Assembly (NCBI GenBank): GCA_900554255.1
Contig: USGN01000096.1
Span: 1 to 5,408 of the forward strand
From: an uncultured Collinsella sp.
GTDB lineage: Bacteria; Actinomycetota; Coriobacteriia; Coriobacteriales; Coriobacteriaceae
DNA length: 5,408 nucleotides
Reading direction: 5' to 3'
The notes beneath the pieces were generated by a model, which searched no databases, was not told where the DNA came from, and saw only the letters and a list, made by a program, of their open reading frames with translations. This document shows positions 1 through 5,031 of this stretch, piece after piece; within the stretch, counting starts at the first letter, position 1; every line of letters begins with the position of its first letter. A program made the position numbers and the translations under genes.

Positions 1-47
1 TCCATCCTCGCAGTATCCGGTTCTCAAGGTGCACGCCTGCGCTGGTT

Positions 48-62
48 CCCGGTTCGACCGGG
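48..62. repeat. Hairpin, 6-bp arms with 3-base loop
   Basis: The arms CCCGGT (48-53) and ACCGGG (57-62) are perfectly complementary around the loop TCG. It sits in the presumed rRNA leader and could be a processing hairpin. Its role is not established. Confidence 0.5.
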
Positions 63-68
63 CCGCGC

Positions 69-87
69 GGCAAGGAGATATATTGCC
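69..87. repeat. Hairpin, 5-bp arms with 9-base AT-rich loop
   Basis: The arms GGCAA (69-73) and TTGCC (83-87) flank GGAGATATA. It lies directly beside the GC palindrome GCCGCGCGGC (63-72), so alternative pairings are possible. It belongs to the same leader-like stretch as the hairpin at 48-62. Confidence 0.4.
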
Positions 88-129
88 AGACCGGAGGGGC
101 GCCGTGGGCGGGAATCGCGCACTCCATAT

Positions 130-141
130 TTTGTTCACAAA
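130..141. repeat. 12-bp dyad, possible operator
   Basis: TTTGT (130-134) and ACAAA (137-141) form perfect 5-base arms around TC. Such short AT-rich dyads can be regulator sites, but one this short is also likely by chance in AT-rich DNA. No regulator can be named. Confidence 0.25.
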
Positions 142-151
142 TGAATAGATC

Positions 152-171
152 CCTCAGTCGCGTCACTGAGG
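152..171. repeat. Hairpin, 7-bp arms with 6-base loop
   Basis: CCTCAGT (152-158) and ACTGAGG (165-171) pair perfectly around CGCGTC. The stem is followed by TTAAAAC on the plus strand and by GATCTATTC on the minus strand, so neither side has the T-run of a good intrinsic terminator. It is the strongest member of a run of inverted repeats extending to 268. Confidence 0.55.
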
Positions 172-179
172 TTAAAACT

Positions 180-193
180 GAAGCATTGGCTTC
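180..193. repeat. Hairpin, 5-bp arms with 4-base loop
   Basis: GAAGC (180-184) and GCTTC (189-193) pair around ATTG. It lies nine bases from the 152-171 hairpin and may belong to the same folded element. Confidence 0.4.
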
Positions 194-203
194 TGATATT
201 GGC

Positions 204-243
204 GATGACCAGCTGTTTTACGAGTATTGAGACATCGGTCATC
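204..243. repeat. Inverted repeat, 7-bp arms 26 bases apart
   Basis: GATGACC (204-210) and GGTCATC (237-243) are exact reverse complements. The long interior is AT-rich and shows little further pairing. Its outer base at 243 is also the first base of the next hairpin, so the two stems are stacked end to end or mutually exclusive at that base. Confidence 0.4.
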
Positions 244-268
244 TCTGGAGCGCTACTTTACTCCAAAG
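243..268. repeat. Hairpin, 8-bp stem with 10-base loop
   Basis: On the minus strand, CTTTGGAG (268-261) pairs with CTCCAGAG (250-243), with one G-U wobble, around a 10-base loop. On the plus strand the same position is an A-C mismatch. The structure is therefore slightly better as a minus-strand transcript, which agrees with the direction of all genes in the window. Confidence 0.45.
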
Positions 269-365
269 GCATCAGCTATTTGTTTCCCATCGGTAAAAGG
301 CGGGTTTTGTTCGCCAAGCGTTCTTATATATAAAGAGAAACGGGTCGAACCCATGCCTTGGCAAC

Positions 366-396
366 AAAAAAGCGACCAACCGGAGTCGATCGCTTT
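366..396 (-). terminator. Intrinsic terminator downstream of tRNA-Lys
   Basis: Read on the minus strand, an 11-bp stem (396-386 with 379-369, including two G-U wobbles) closes on the loop CTCCGG. The stem bases nearest the T-run are AAAGCGA/TCGCTTT, and six T's follow (371-366). It begins nine bases after the tRNA CCA end, which fits termination of a short monocistronic tRNA transcript. The plus strand also has a T-rich exit (394-401), so some bidirectional activity is possible. Confidence 0.85.
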
Positions 397-404
397 CTTT
401 TCTA

Positions 405-480
405 TGGTGGGCCGTCAGGGGTTCGAACCCTGGACCTTGGGATTAAAAGTCCCCTGCTCTGCCAGCTGAGCTAACGGCCC
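405..480 (-). tRNA. tRNA-Lys (anticodon TTT)
   Basis: This is a complete 76-base tRNA gene. The acceptor stem GGGCCGT (480-474) pairs with ACGGCCC (415-409), followed by discriminator A (408) and an encoded CCA (407-405). The D-arm is GCTC/GAGC. The anticodon loop CTTTTAA (449-443) carries TTT at 447-445. The T-arm CAGGG-TTCGAAC-CCCTG is perfect. It decodes both lysine codons AAA and AAG. The first anticodon-stem pair (27-43) is G-A instead of Watson-Crick, and the other four pairs are normal. It lies 28 bases downstream of the aminopeptidase stop, has its own promoter candidate and is followed by a strong terminator. Confidence 0.97.
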
Positions 481-489
481 GCGGGTGGC

Positions 490-518
490 ATTGTACCACG
501 GTCTGGGACTATTCCCAA
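490..518 (-). promoter_or_regulatory. Promoter of tRNA-Lys
   Basis: On the minus strand, TTGGGA (518-513, four of six matches to the -35 consensus) is followed after exactly 17 bases by TACAAT (495-490, five of six matches to the -10 consensus). A start near 483 would leave only about three leader bases before the tRNA 5' end at 480. The -35 box lies in the last sense codons of the aminopeptidase gene and the spacer includes its stop codon (511-509). The arrangement suggests the tRNA is transcribed independently of the upstream gene. Confidence 0.7.
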
Positions 519-1789
519 CTCCATTGGCCGTTCTGGAAAATCACAACTTCACGTCCATCAGGCGTAATGCCCGTAATATCGATGTCGTCCGTGCCGATCA
601 TAAAATCGACGTGCGTGCTCGAGACGTTAACGCCATGCTCCAGGAGCTCCTCCTTGGACATGTCATACCCACCCTCGATGCATTCGGGGAAACCGACACC
701 TAGCGCGAGATGGCAGCTAGCGTTCTCGTCATAGAGCGTGTCATAGAACAGAACGCCGCTTTCGCGGATCGGAGTGTTCTTGGAAATGAGCGCGACCTCG
801 CCCAGATGAGCGGCACCTTCATCGGTGTCAATAATGCTCGCAAGCGTTGCCTTGCCCACGCGGGCGTCGTAGTCCACCACGCGGCCGCCCTCGAACTTAA
901 TCCAAAAATCTTCGACTTTATTGCCGTGGTGGATGAGCGGCATGGCCGAGTACACGATACCGTCGGCGCGCATGCGATCGGGCGAGGTGAAGACTTCCTC
1001 GGTGGGAATGTTGGGGAAGAAGGGGTGTCCATCGGGCGTCTTACCCTTGCCGCCGGCCCACTCGTGACCCTTCGTCATGCCAATCGTCAGATCGGTTCCA
1101 TTTGCCGCGGTGTAATGCAAGTAGTCGAAACGATTGTCGTTCAGGAAACGCAGGTTCTTTTCGAATGCGGCGTCATGGAGTTCCCAGTCGCTCTCCGGGT
1201 CCTGGCCATCGGCGCGCGCGGTGTGCAGAATCGCATTCCACAGTTTATAGATTGCAACCTCATCGGCGTCTCCTGGGAACACCTCGTGCGCCCAAGCCAC
1301 GACCGGAGCGCCGGCGATGCACCACGGATTGATGTTGTAATCCAGTCCACGGCGGAAAACTTTGCACTGCGTATTCCTCGCCTTTGATGCCGCGGCCGGC
1401 TTGGCTGGATCGATGCCCTTGAGGGCCGCAGGATCCGCACCTTCGATAAAGACAAAGCAGGCACCATCCTGGGCCAAGGAATCCAGCTGCATGCGCTTCC
1501 ACTCGGGTGTCTGCTCAAAATAGCTTTTCTCGACATGCTCGTACGTGAGCCTCGTCACGGCATCATCGGCCCAAATGACCGTCACGTGGCCGGCGGCGGC
1601 AGCATAGGCCTCCGCGACCACCACGCGCGCAAACGGCGCGCACTCGACCGGAGACTGAACGACGACCTCCTGGCCGGGCTTGACGTTTACGCCCTTGCGG
1701 ACGACCAGGCGCGCGTAGTTTTTAATCTTGGGCTCCAGGGCCTTCATGCCCTCCAGAGCTTCTTCGACCGTCAGGGCAGCTCGAATCAT
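509..1789 (-). CDS. M29-family metallo-aminopeptidase (AmpS/PepS-like)
   Basis: This 426-residue protein has the usual length for M29 aminopeptidases, cytosolic metal-dependent enzymes that remove N-terminal residues from peptides. No signal peptide or membrane segment is present. The C-terminal half carries the family motifs: PTEEVFTSP (residues 262-270), HLGEVAL (328-334), FYDTLYDENASCHLALG (348-364) and STHVDFMIG (391-399). By family pattern the likely two-metal ligands are E265, E331, H360, H393 and D395. F367 occupies the position where many family members have a tyrosine seven residues after the metal-binding His. I chose the ATG at 1789 because GGAG (1799-1796) lies six bases before it, whereas an in-frame ATG at 1801 has no Shine-Dalgarno sequence. 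Upstream lie a terminator and a candidate promoter, so the gene is probably a single transcription unit. The exact peptide preference cannot be read from sequence. Confidence 0.93.
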   Translation of the reverse strand: MIRAALTVEEALEGMKALEPKIKNYARLVVRKGVNVKPGQEVVVQSPVECAPFARVVVAEAYAAAAGHVTVIWADDAVTRLTYEHVEKSYFEQTPEWKRMQLDSLAQDGACFVFIEGADPAALKGIDPAKPAAASKARNTQCKVFRRGLDYNINPWCIAGAPVVAWAHEVFPGDADEVAIYKLWNAILHTARADGQDPESDWELHDAAFEKNLRFLNDNRFDYLHYTAANGTDLTIGMTKGHEWAGGKGKTPDGHPFFPNIPTEEVFTSPDRMRADGIVYSAMPLIHHGNKVEDFWIKFEGGRVVDYDARVGKATLASIIDTDEGAAHLGEVALISKNTPIRESGVLFYDTLYDENASCHLALGVGFPECIEGGYDMSKEELLEHGVNVSSTHVDFMIGTDDIDITGITPDGREVVIFQNGQWSWE

Positions 1790-1817
1790 GTGCCACTCCA
1801 TCTATCTATAGAACAGT

Positions 1818-1848
1818 AAAAAGGCGCGCCGCAAAAACGACGCGCCTT
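1818..1848 (-). terminator. Intrinsic terminator of the purC operon
   Basis: On the minus strand, AAGGCGCG (1848-1841) pairs perfectly with CGCGCCTT (1828-1821) around a 12-base loop and runs into five T's (1822-1818). It lies 31 bases beyond the stop of the small membrane protein gene, so it should end the purC transcript before the aminopeptidase gene. The plus-strand reading lacks a T-run of similar quality. Confidence 0.85.
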
Positions 1849-1875
1849 ATATCTTAGCGATAAGTATGTATGCAA
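1846..1875 (-). promoter_or_regulatory. Candidate promoter of the aminopeptidase gene
   Basis: TTGCAT (1875-1870) and TATAAG (1851-1846) on the minus strand are 18 bases apart. The -10 match is good (five of six) and the -35 match is weak (three of six). The predicted start, near 1839, falls in the loop of the adjacent terminator hairpin, giving a leader of about 50 bases to the ATG at 1789. A second -10-like TATAGA (1810-1805) is less likely because transcription would start at the ribosome binding site. Confidence 0.4.
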
Positions 1876-1878
1876 ACG

Positions 1879-2454
1879 CTACTTCTTCTTGGAGTCCTTC
1901 TGGTCCTCCTCGGCAGCCGCGCGCTCAATAAGAGCGTTGAGCTTGTTCTCGGACATGCCCTCGGCCTGCGTGCGGTACATGTTGCGCAGGGGACGGATAC
2001 GAACGAAGTCGTAGATAAAGTCACCTAGGATGATGACATAGGACAAAACGATGCCGACCATCTGGACAGGGCTGGACACCATGCCAGCGGGAGCGAAGTA
2101 CAGCGAGGCCCAAATTGCCACGACGAGCACCATGCCAATGGCGAGCACAATCCACCAGATGCGACGGCGCTTGGTGTAGTCCTCGTCCTGCTTGAGGAGG
2201 ATATTCGACACCGTATAGATGCGGTCCTCCTTGGCGCGCTGCTTGGCCTTGCGGGCGCGCTTCTCCTCTTTAGAGAGGCCCTCGAGGTTCTCGCCCTTCT
2301 CGAGCTCTTTGCGGCGTGCCTTAGACGAAGCCGGCACGATGCGAACGGAGCTCGCTGCTTGGCGGGCGGGCTTAGCAGATGCGGCAGACTTGCGCGCAAC
2401 CCCGGTAACTTCGTGGGATTGCGTGCGCTTGTTCGTGGCGCTACGGGTACTCAC
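1879..2454 (-). CDS. Small two-helix membrane protein of unknown function
   Basis: I do not recognise a named family for this 191-residue protein. Residues 1-98 are hydrophilic and strongly basic, rich in Lys, Arg, Ala and Ser, with a likely helical charged stretch around 46-77 (KARRKELEKG, KEEKRARKAK). Two hydrophobic segments follow, about 99-121 (rich in Trp, Ile and Val) and 130-152, joined by a very short loop. The C-terminal tail of about 40 residues is charged and ends in DSKKK. By the positive-inside rule both ends should be cytoplasmic, forming a membrane hairpin. The layout recalls the actinobacterial DUF3043 proteins, but I see no diagnostic match. Translation starts at a GTG that directly follows the purC stop codon, with AAGGAG (2469-2464) nine bases upstream inside purC. 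It is therefore almost certainly cotranscribed and probably translationally coupled with purC. Its link to purine synthesis is unknown. Confidence 0.85.
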   Translation of the reverse strand: MSTRSATNKRTQSHEVTGVARKSAASAKPARQAASSVRIVPASSKARRKELEKGENLEGLSKEEKRARKAKQRAKEDRIYTVSNILLKQDEDYTKRRRIWWIVLAIGMVLVVAIWASLYFAPAGMVSSPVQMVGIVLSYVIILGDFIYDFVRIRPLRNMYRTQAEGMSENKLNALIERAAAEEDQKDSKKK

Positions 2455-3342
2455 TTATGCGTTCTCCTTCATGCTTGTGAACTGGGAGCCGGTGATGATC
2501 TGGAAGGCCTCGCGATAGCGCTCGGACGTGCCATCGATGACCTCGGCGGGCAGGTGCGGGGTCTCCCCCGTCATATCCCAGTTGGCCTTGAGCCAATTGC
2601 GGACGAATTGCTTGTCGTAGCTAGGCTGGATCTTGCCCTCCTCGTAGCTGGCAGCAGGCCAGAAACGGCTGGAGTCGGGCGTGAGGCACTCGTCGATCAG
2701 CGTGACCTTGCCATCAATAACACCAAACTCGAACTTGGTGTCGGCAATGATGATGCCACGGGTCGCGGCGTACTCGGCAGCGGCCTTGTAGATCTTGAGG
2801 GAAAGGTCACGAATCTGCGTGGCGATGTCCTCGCCCACGATCTCGCAGCAACGCTCGAACGAGATGTTCTCGTCGTGGTCACCGATCTCGGCCTTCGTGG
2901 ACGGCGTGAACAACGGCTCGGGAAGCTTGGAAGCCTCGGTCAGGCCCTCAGGCAGCTGGATGCCGCAGACGGTGCCGTTCTCGTCGTAGGTCTTCTTGCC
3001 CGAACCGGTCAGATAGCCGCGGACGATGCACTCGATAGGAATCGTCTGGGCCTTCTTAACCAGCATGGCGCGGCCAGCGAGGTAGTCACGATACTCAGCA
3101 AACTCCTCGGGGAAATCCGCCGGGTCGATGGAAACGAGATGGTTGGGGACGATGTCGGCAAACTTATCGAACCAGAATGCCGAGATGCGATTGAGCACCT
3201 CTCCCTTAAACGGAATCTCGTCGGGAAGAATGAAGTCGAACGCAGAAATGCGGTCGGTGGCGACCATCAGCAGGTTTTCACCGGCATCGTAAATATCACG
3301 AACCTTGCCACGGGAATCCGGACGACGCTCCATCGTTGTCAC
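2455..3342 (-). CDS. purC: Phosphoribosylaminoimidazole-succinocarboxamide synthase (SAICAR synthetase)
   Basis: This cytosolic enzyme joins aspartate to CAIR using ATP to make SAICAR in de novo purine synthesis. The 295-residue product has the length of the longer, yeast Ade1-like class; many bacterial PurC proteins are about 240 residues. Family signatures are clear: GKVRDIY near the N-terminus (12-18), IPIECIVRGYLTGS (101-114), STKAEIGDHD (148-157), IIADTKFEFG (198-207) and IDECLTPDSSRFW (216-228). I place the start at the GTG at 3342 because AAGGAG (3356-3351) lies eight bases upstream. The in-frame GTG at 3351 overlaps that site and cannot use it, and the ATG at 3333 is too far away. The next gene downstream begins without any gap. 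No other purine gene is in the window, and a 109-base gap separates it from the histidine kinase gene. Confidence 0.97.
   Translation of the reverse strand: MTTMERRPDSRGKVRDIYDAGENLLMVATDRISAFDFILPDEIPFKGEVLNRISAFWFDKFADIVPNHLVSIDPADFPEEFAEYRDYLAGRAMLVKKAQTIPIECIVRGYLTGSGKKTYDENGTVCGIQLPEGLTEASKLPEPLFTPSTKAEIGDHDENISFERCCEIVGEDIATQIRDLSLKIYKAAAEYAATRGIIIADTKFEFGVIDGKVTLIDECLTPDSSRFWPAASYEEGKIQPSYDKQFVRNWLKANWDMTGETPHLPAEVIDGTSERYREAFQIITGSQFTSMKENA
2464..2469 (-). promoter_or_regulatory. Ribosome binding site inside purC for the downstream membrane protein
   Basis: AAGGAG on the minus strand encodes part of the Lys-Glu near the purC C-terminus (MKENA). It lies nine bases before the GTG start at 2454. 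The spacing is good, which supports that GTG as a real start and suggests translational coupling. Confidence 0.8.
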
Positions 3343-3350
3343 GTGAGTCA

Positions 3351-3356
3351 CTCCTT
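3351..3356 (-). promoter_or_regulatory. Ribosome binding site of purC
   Basis: AAGGAG on the minus strand lies eight bases before the GTG at 3342. It decides between three possible in-frame starts (3351, 3342, 3333) in favour of 3342. Confidence 0.85.
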
Positions 3357-3373
3357 ACCTAAATACGACAGAA

Positions 3374-3393
3374 ATGCGGGTTCTTTCCCGCAT
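3374..3393 (-). terminator. Hairpin between the histidine kinase gene and purC; possible weak terminator
   Basis: ATGCGGG (3374-3380) and CCCGCAT (3387-3393) pair perfectly around a 6-base loop. On the minus strand it is followed by TTTCTGT, a poor T-run, so it may end only part of the kinase transcript. It also sits about 30 bases upstream of the purC start, where it could lie in the purC leader. I see no convincing purC promoter in this gap. Confidence 0.5.
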
Positions 3394-3451
3394 GTTTTCG
3401 CAAACTCGGAGCGGCAGGGACGCGGCCCCTCCTTCACCGAATAGCGAAAAG

Positions 3452-5017
3452 CTAGTGCTCCATTGTAGTAGATGCCGCGTCTGCCGTGTGCTCGCGGGGC
3501 AGATGAATTGTAAAAGTCGTACCCTTTCCAAGCTCCGACTCCACGGATATGTAGCCATGGTGACGCTCGACAATCTGCTTGGTCACGGCGAGGCCGACGC
3601 CCAGGCCGCCAGCTTCGCGGGCGCGGCTGGCATCGGCGCGCCAAAACCGCCCGAAAATGCGCGACAGATCGTCCTTGGCAATACCGATGCCGGTATCAGA
3701 AACGGCAATGCTGACGTGCCTGCGGTCACTGAGCACCGACACCACGACCCAACCGCCCTCGGGGGTGTAGCGCATGGCGTTGCTCATGAGGTTGATAACG
3801 CATTGCGTGATCATGTCGGGATCTGCCTCGACAACGTCATCGTGACCCTGCGTCTCATCTGCAAAGCGCAAACGCAGGTCACGGTCGGCAAACAGGCGCT
3901 CCTGGCCATTCACAATCGATCGCACGAACGGAACCATGTCCACCGGTTCTAGATTGAGCGGAGCCGTGCTGTTTTCCATACGCGATAGGTCGAGCATCTG
4001 CTGCACCAGACGAGCCAGGCGACGCGTCTCGGAAGCAACGGTCTCCAAATGCTCATCGTCGGTGGGATACACGCCATCCTGCATGGCCTCGACCGTTGCG
4101 AGCATGGCCATAAGCGGCGTGCGAAGCTCGTGTGCAACGTCTGAGGTCAGGCGCTTCTCGTGTTTCATATCCTTCTCGAGCGAAGTGGCCATCTCATCGA
4201 AGGTCTCACCCAGCTGATCGATCTCGTCATCACCGCGCAGTCCCGTGCGAGCCGACAGGTCGCCGTCACGGATTTGCTTTGCGGTACTGGTGATGCGATG
4301 AATCGGCTTGGTGAGCATGCGCGACACGAGCGATCCGATAACGACCGAAATGCAGATTGCAACAACCGCGGCGAGGGCCATGGCGTTAAAGGTCTTCTCC
4401 CTAAACGCAGAGTCCGCCTTGGTGAGCAGAGCGTCGGAGCCGATGGCCCACAGCTTTACCTGTCCGACATGCTCGCCGGAAGACGTTACAATCTCGACGT
4501 TAGCAACGCTATCGGAGTCGGTTGGAGCAGACGAGACCGGGCTATGCGATGCCCTCTTGCCGCTCGTGTCGTCGGTCGTAGCCTGGTTTTCGCGTACATC
4601 GGCGGTGGCGCTTGCCGAGGGCCAGGAATCGTCATAAACGATCACGCCCTTTTTATTGACGACCTGCATGCCCAGATCGTCGGAAACCAAACTCGACGTT
4701 GCGACCGTGCGCAGTTCTCCCGCGGTCCAAGAGCCGTTTTCCTCATATGAGGTCGCCAACTTCTCGGCAGCGGAATTTGCGATTTCGACGATATTGGAGC
4801 GTGTGTAATCCGAAAAGACCGTGCCCCACACAACAGAGACAACGCCCACCAGCACCAATACTGTCATGAGCGATGTCAGAGCAAAAGCAAGTGCCATGCG
4901 CGAGGGATAGCTCATCGTTGGCCGTGAATCGGAACGAGGCGTGTTCCAACTAGCCTTGGAACCCGCCTCGTTCTCCTGCTTATGCTTTTGCCCGATTTCA
5001 AAGCGCGCAGGTGTCAT
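3452..5017 (-). CDS. Membrane sensor histidine kinase of a two-component system
   Basis: This 521-residue protein has a classic layout: a hydrophilic N-terminal tail (1-40), membrane helix 1 (about 41-66), an extracytoplasmic sensor region (about 67-209), membrane helix 2 (about 211-235), a HAMP linker (about 233-285, with the conserved Pro at 238), the dimerisation/phosphoacceptor domain with His296 in SDVAHELRTPL, and a C-terminal ATPase domain. ATP-binding boxes are complete: N-box with N409 and N413, DTGIGI (441-446), FGRFW (455-459) and GGLGVGLAV (470-478). The HELRT sequence also carries the E-x-x-T pattern linked to phosphatase activity, so it probably both phosphorylates and dephosphorylates its partner. 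The sensor region includes a Ser/Thr/Asp-rich, low-complexity segment (about 131-172), and its signal cannot be predicted. The ATG at 5017 follows AAAGGA (5031-5026) at suitable spacing. It lies 12 bases after the response regulator stop, so the two genes form an operon. Confidence 0.95.
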   Translation of the reverse strand: MTPARFEIGQKHKQENEAGSKASWNTPRSDSRPTMSYPSRMALAFALTSLMTVLVLVGVVSVVWGTVFSDYTRSNIVEIANSAAEKLATSYEENGSWTAGELRTVATSSLVSDDLGMQVVNKKGVIVYDDSWPSASATADVRENQATTDDTSGKRASHSPVSSAPTDSDSVANVEIVTSSGEHVGQVKLWAIGSDALLTKADSAFREKTFNAMALAAVVAICISVVIGSLVSRMLTKPIHRITSTAKQIRDGDLSARTGLRGDDEIDQLGETFDEMATSLEKDMKHEKRLTSDVAHELRTPLMAMLATVEAMQDGVYPTDDEHLETVASETRRLARLVQQMLDLSRMENSTAPLNLEPVDMVPFVRSIVNGQERLFADRDLRLRFADETQGHDDVVEADPDMITQCVINLMSNAMRYTPEGGWVVVSVLSDRRHVSIAVSDTGIGIAKDDLSRIFGRFWRADASRAREAGGLGVGLAVTKQIVERHHGYISVESELGKGTTFTIHLPREHTADAASTTMEH

Positions 5018-5025
5018 ATGTGATT

Positions 5026-5031
5026 TCCTTT
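5026..5031 (-). promoter_or_regulatory. Ribosome binding site of the histidine kinase gene
   Basis: AAAGGA on the minus strand overlaps the TAA stop of the response regulator gene (5032-5030) and lies eight bases before the ATG at 5017. It supports that start over the later in-frame ATG at 4915, which lacks a clear site. Ribosomes finishing the regulator could reinitiate here. Confidence 0.7.

Larger units (their letters stand above)
1..110 (-). other. Probable rRNA operon leader (pre-rRNA-like sequence)
   Basis: Read on the minus strand, positions 35-11 contain CACCTTGAGAACCGGATAC, which resembles the 'TTGAGAACTGGATA'-type precursor sequence found upstream of 16S or 23S rRNA in many Gram-positive bacteria. 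The stretch is GC-rich, has no convincing reading frame, and contains two compact hairpins (48-62 and 69-87), as expected of a processed leader. If this is right, an rRNA operon transcribed leftward starts just outside the window. No mature rRNA sequence is visible here, and I could not find a consensus promoter for it. The identification rests on one short remembered motif plus context, so it is tentative. Confidence 0.35.
111..365. other. Intergenic region with no supported gene
   Basis: This stretch lies between the terminator of tRNA-Lys and the presumed rRNA leader. It is clearly more AT-rich than its surroundings. I see no reading frame with a ribosome binding site and recognisable protein character. 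It contains a short dyad (130-141), a row of inverted repeats (152-268) and a TATA-rich stretch (324-334). Lying upstream of a possible rRNA operon, it would be expected to hold that operon's promoters, but no -35/-10 pair on the minus strand is good enough to call. Confidence 0.6.

Noticed and set aside
307..334. Plus-strand promoter-like pair TTGTTC and TATAAA, 16 bases apart
   Set aside because: The -35 match is poor and there is no plus-strand gene for it to serve. It would run head-on into the tRNA gene. The TATA-rich stretch is palindromic, so the match may be chance.
341..355. GGGTCGAACCC palindrome resembling a tRNA T-arm, possible tRNA remnant or attachment site
   Set aside because: The loop and stem lengths do not fit a T-arm, no acceptor stem or CCA follows, and no second copy is seen in the window.
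227..469. 80-residue plus-strand reading frame ending in GFEPWTLGLKVPCSAS
   Set aside because: Its C-terminal part is the reverse complement of tRNA-Lys, a well-known source of false proteins. It also crosses the tRNA terminator and has no ribosome binding site.
710..1387. 225-residue plus-strand open frame
   Set aside because: It is antisense to the M29 aminopeptidase, whose motifs are unmistakable. The long opposite frame is a by-product of GC-rich codon use.
2359..3444. 361-residue plus-strand open frame opposite purC and the membrane protein gene
   Set aside because: It is fully antisense to a clear purC, has no recognisable protein character, and has no start signal.
3462..3467. TACAAT as a -10 box for purC in the last codons of the kinase gene
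   Set aside because: No -35 element is found at 16-18 bases upstream and there is no extended -10 TG, so it is not listed as a promoter.
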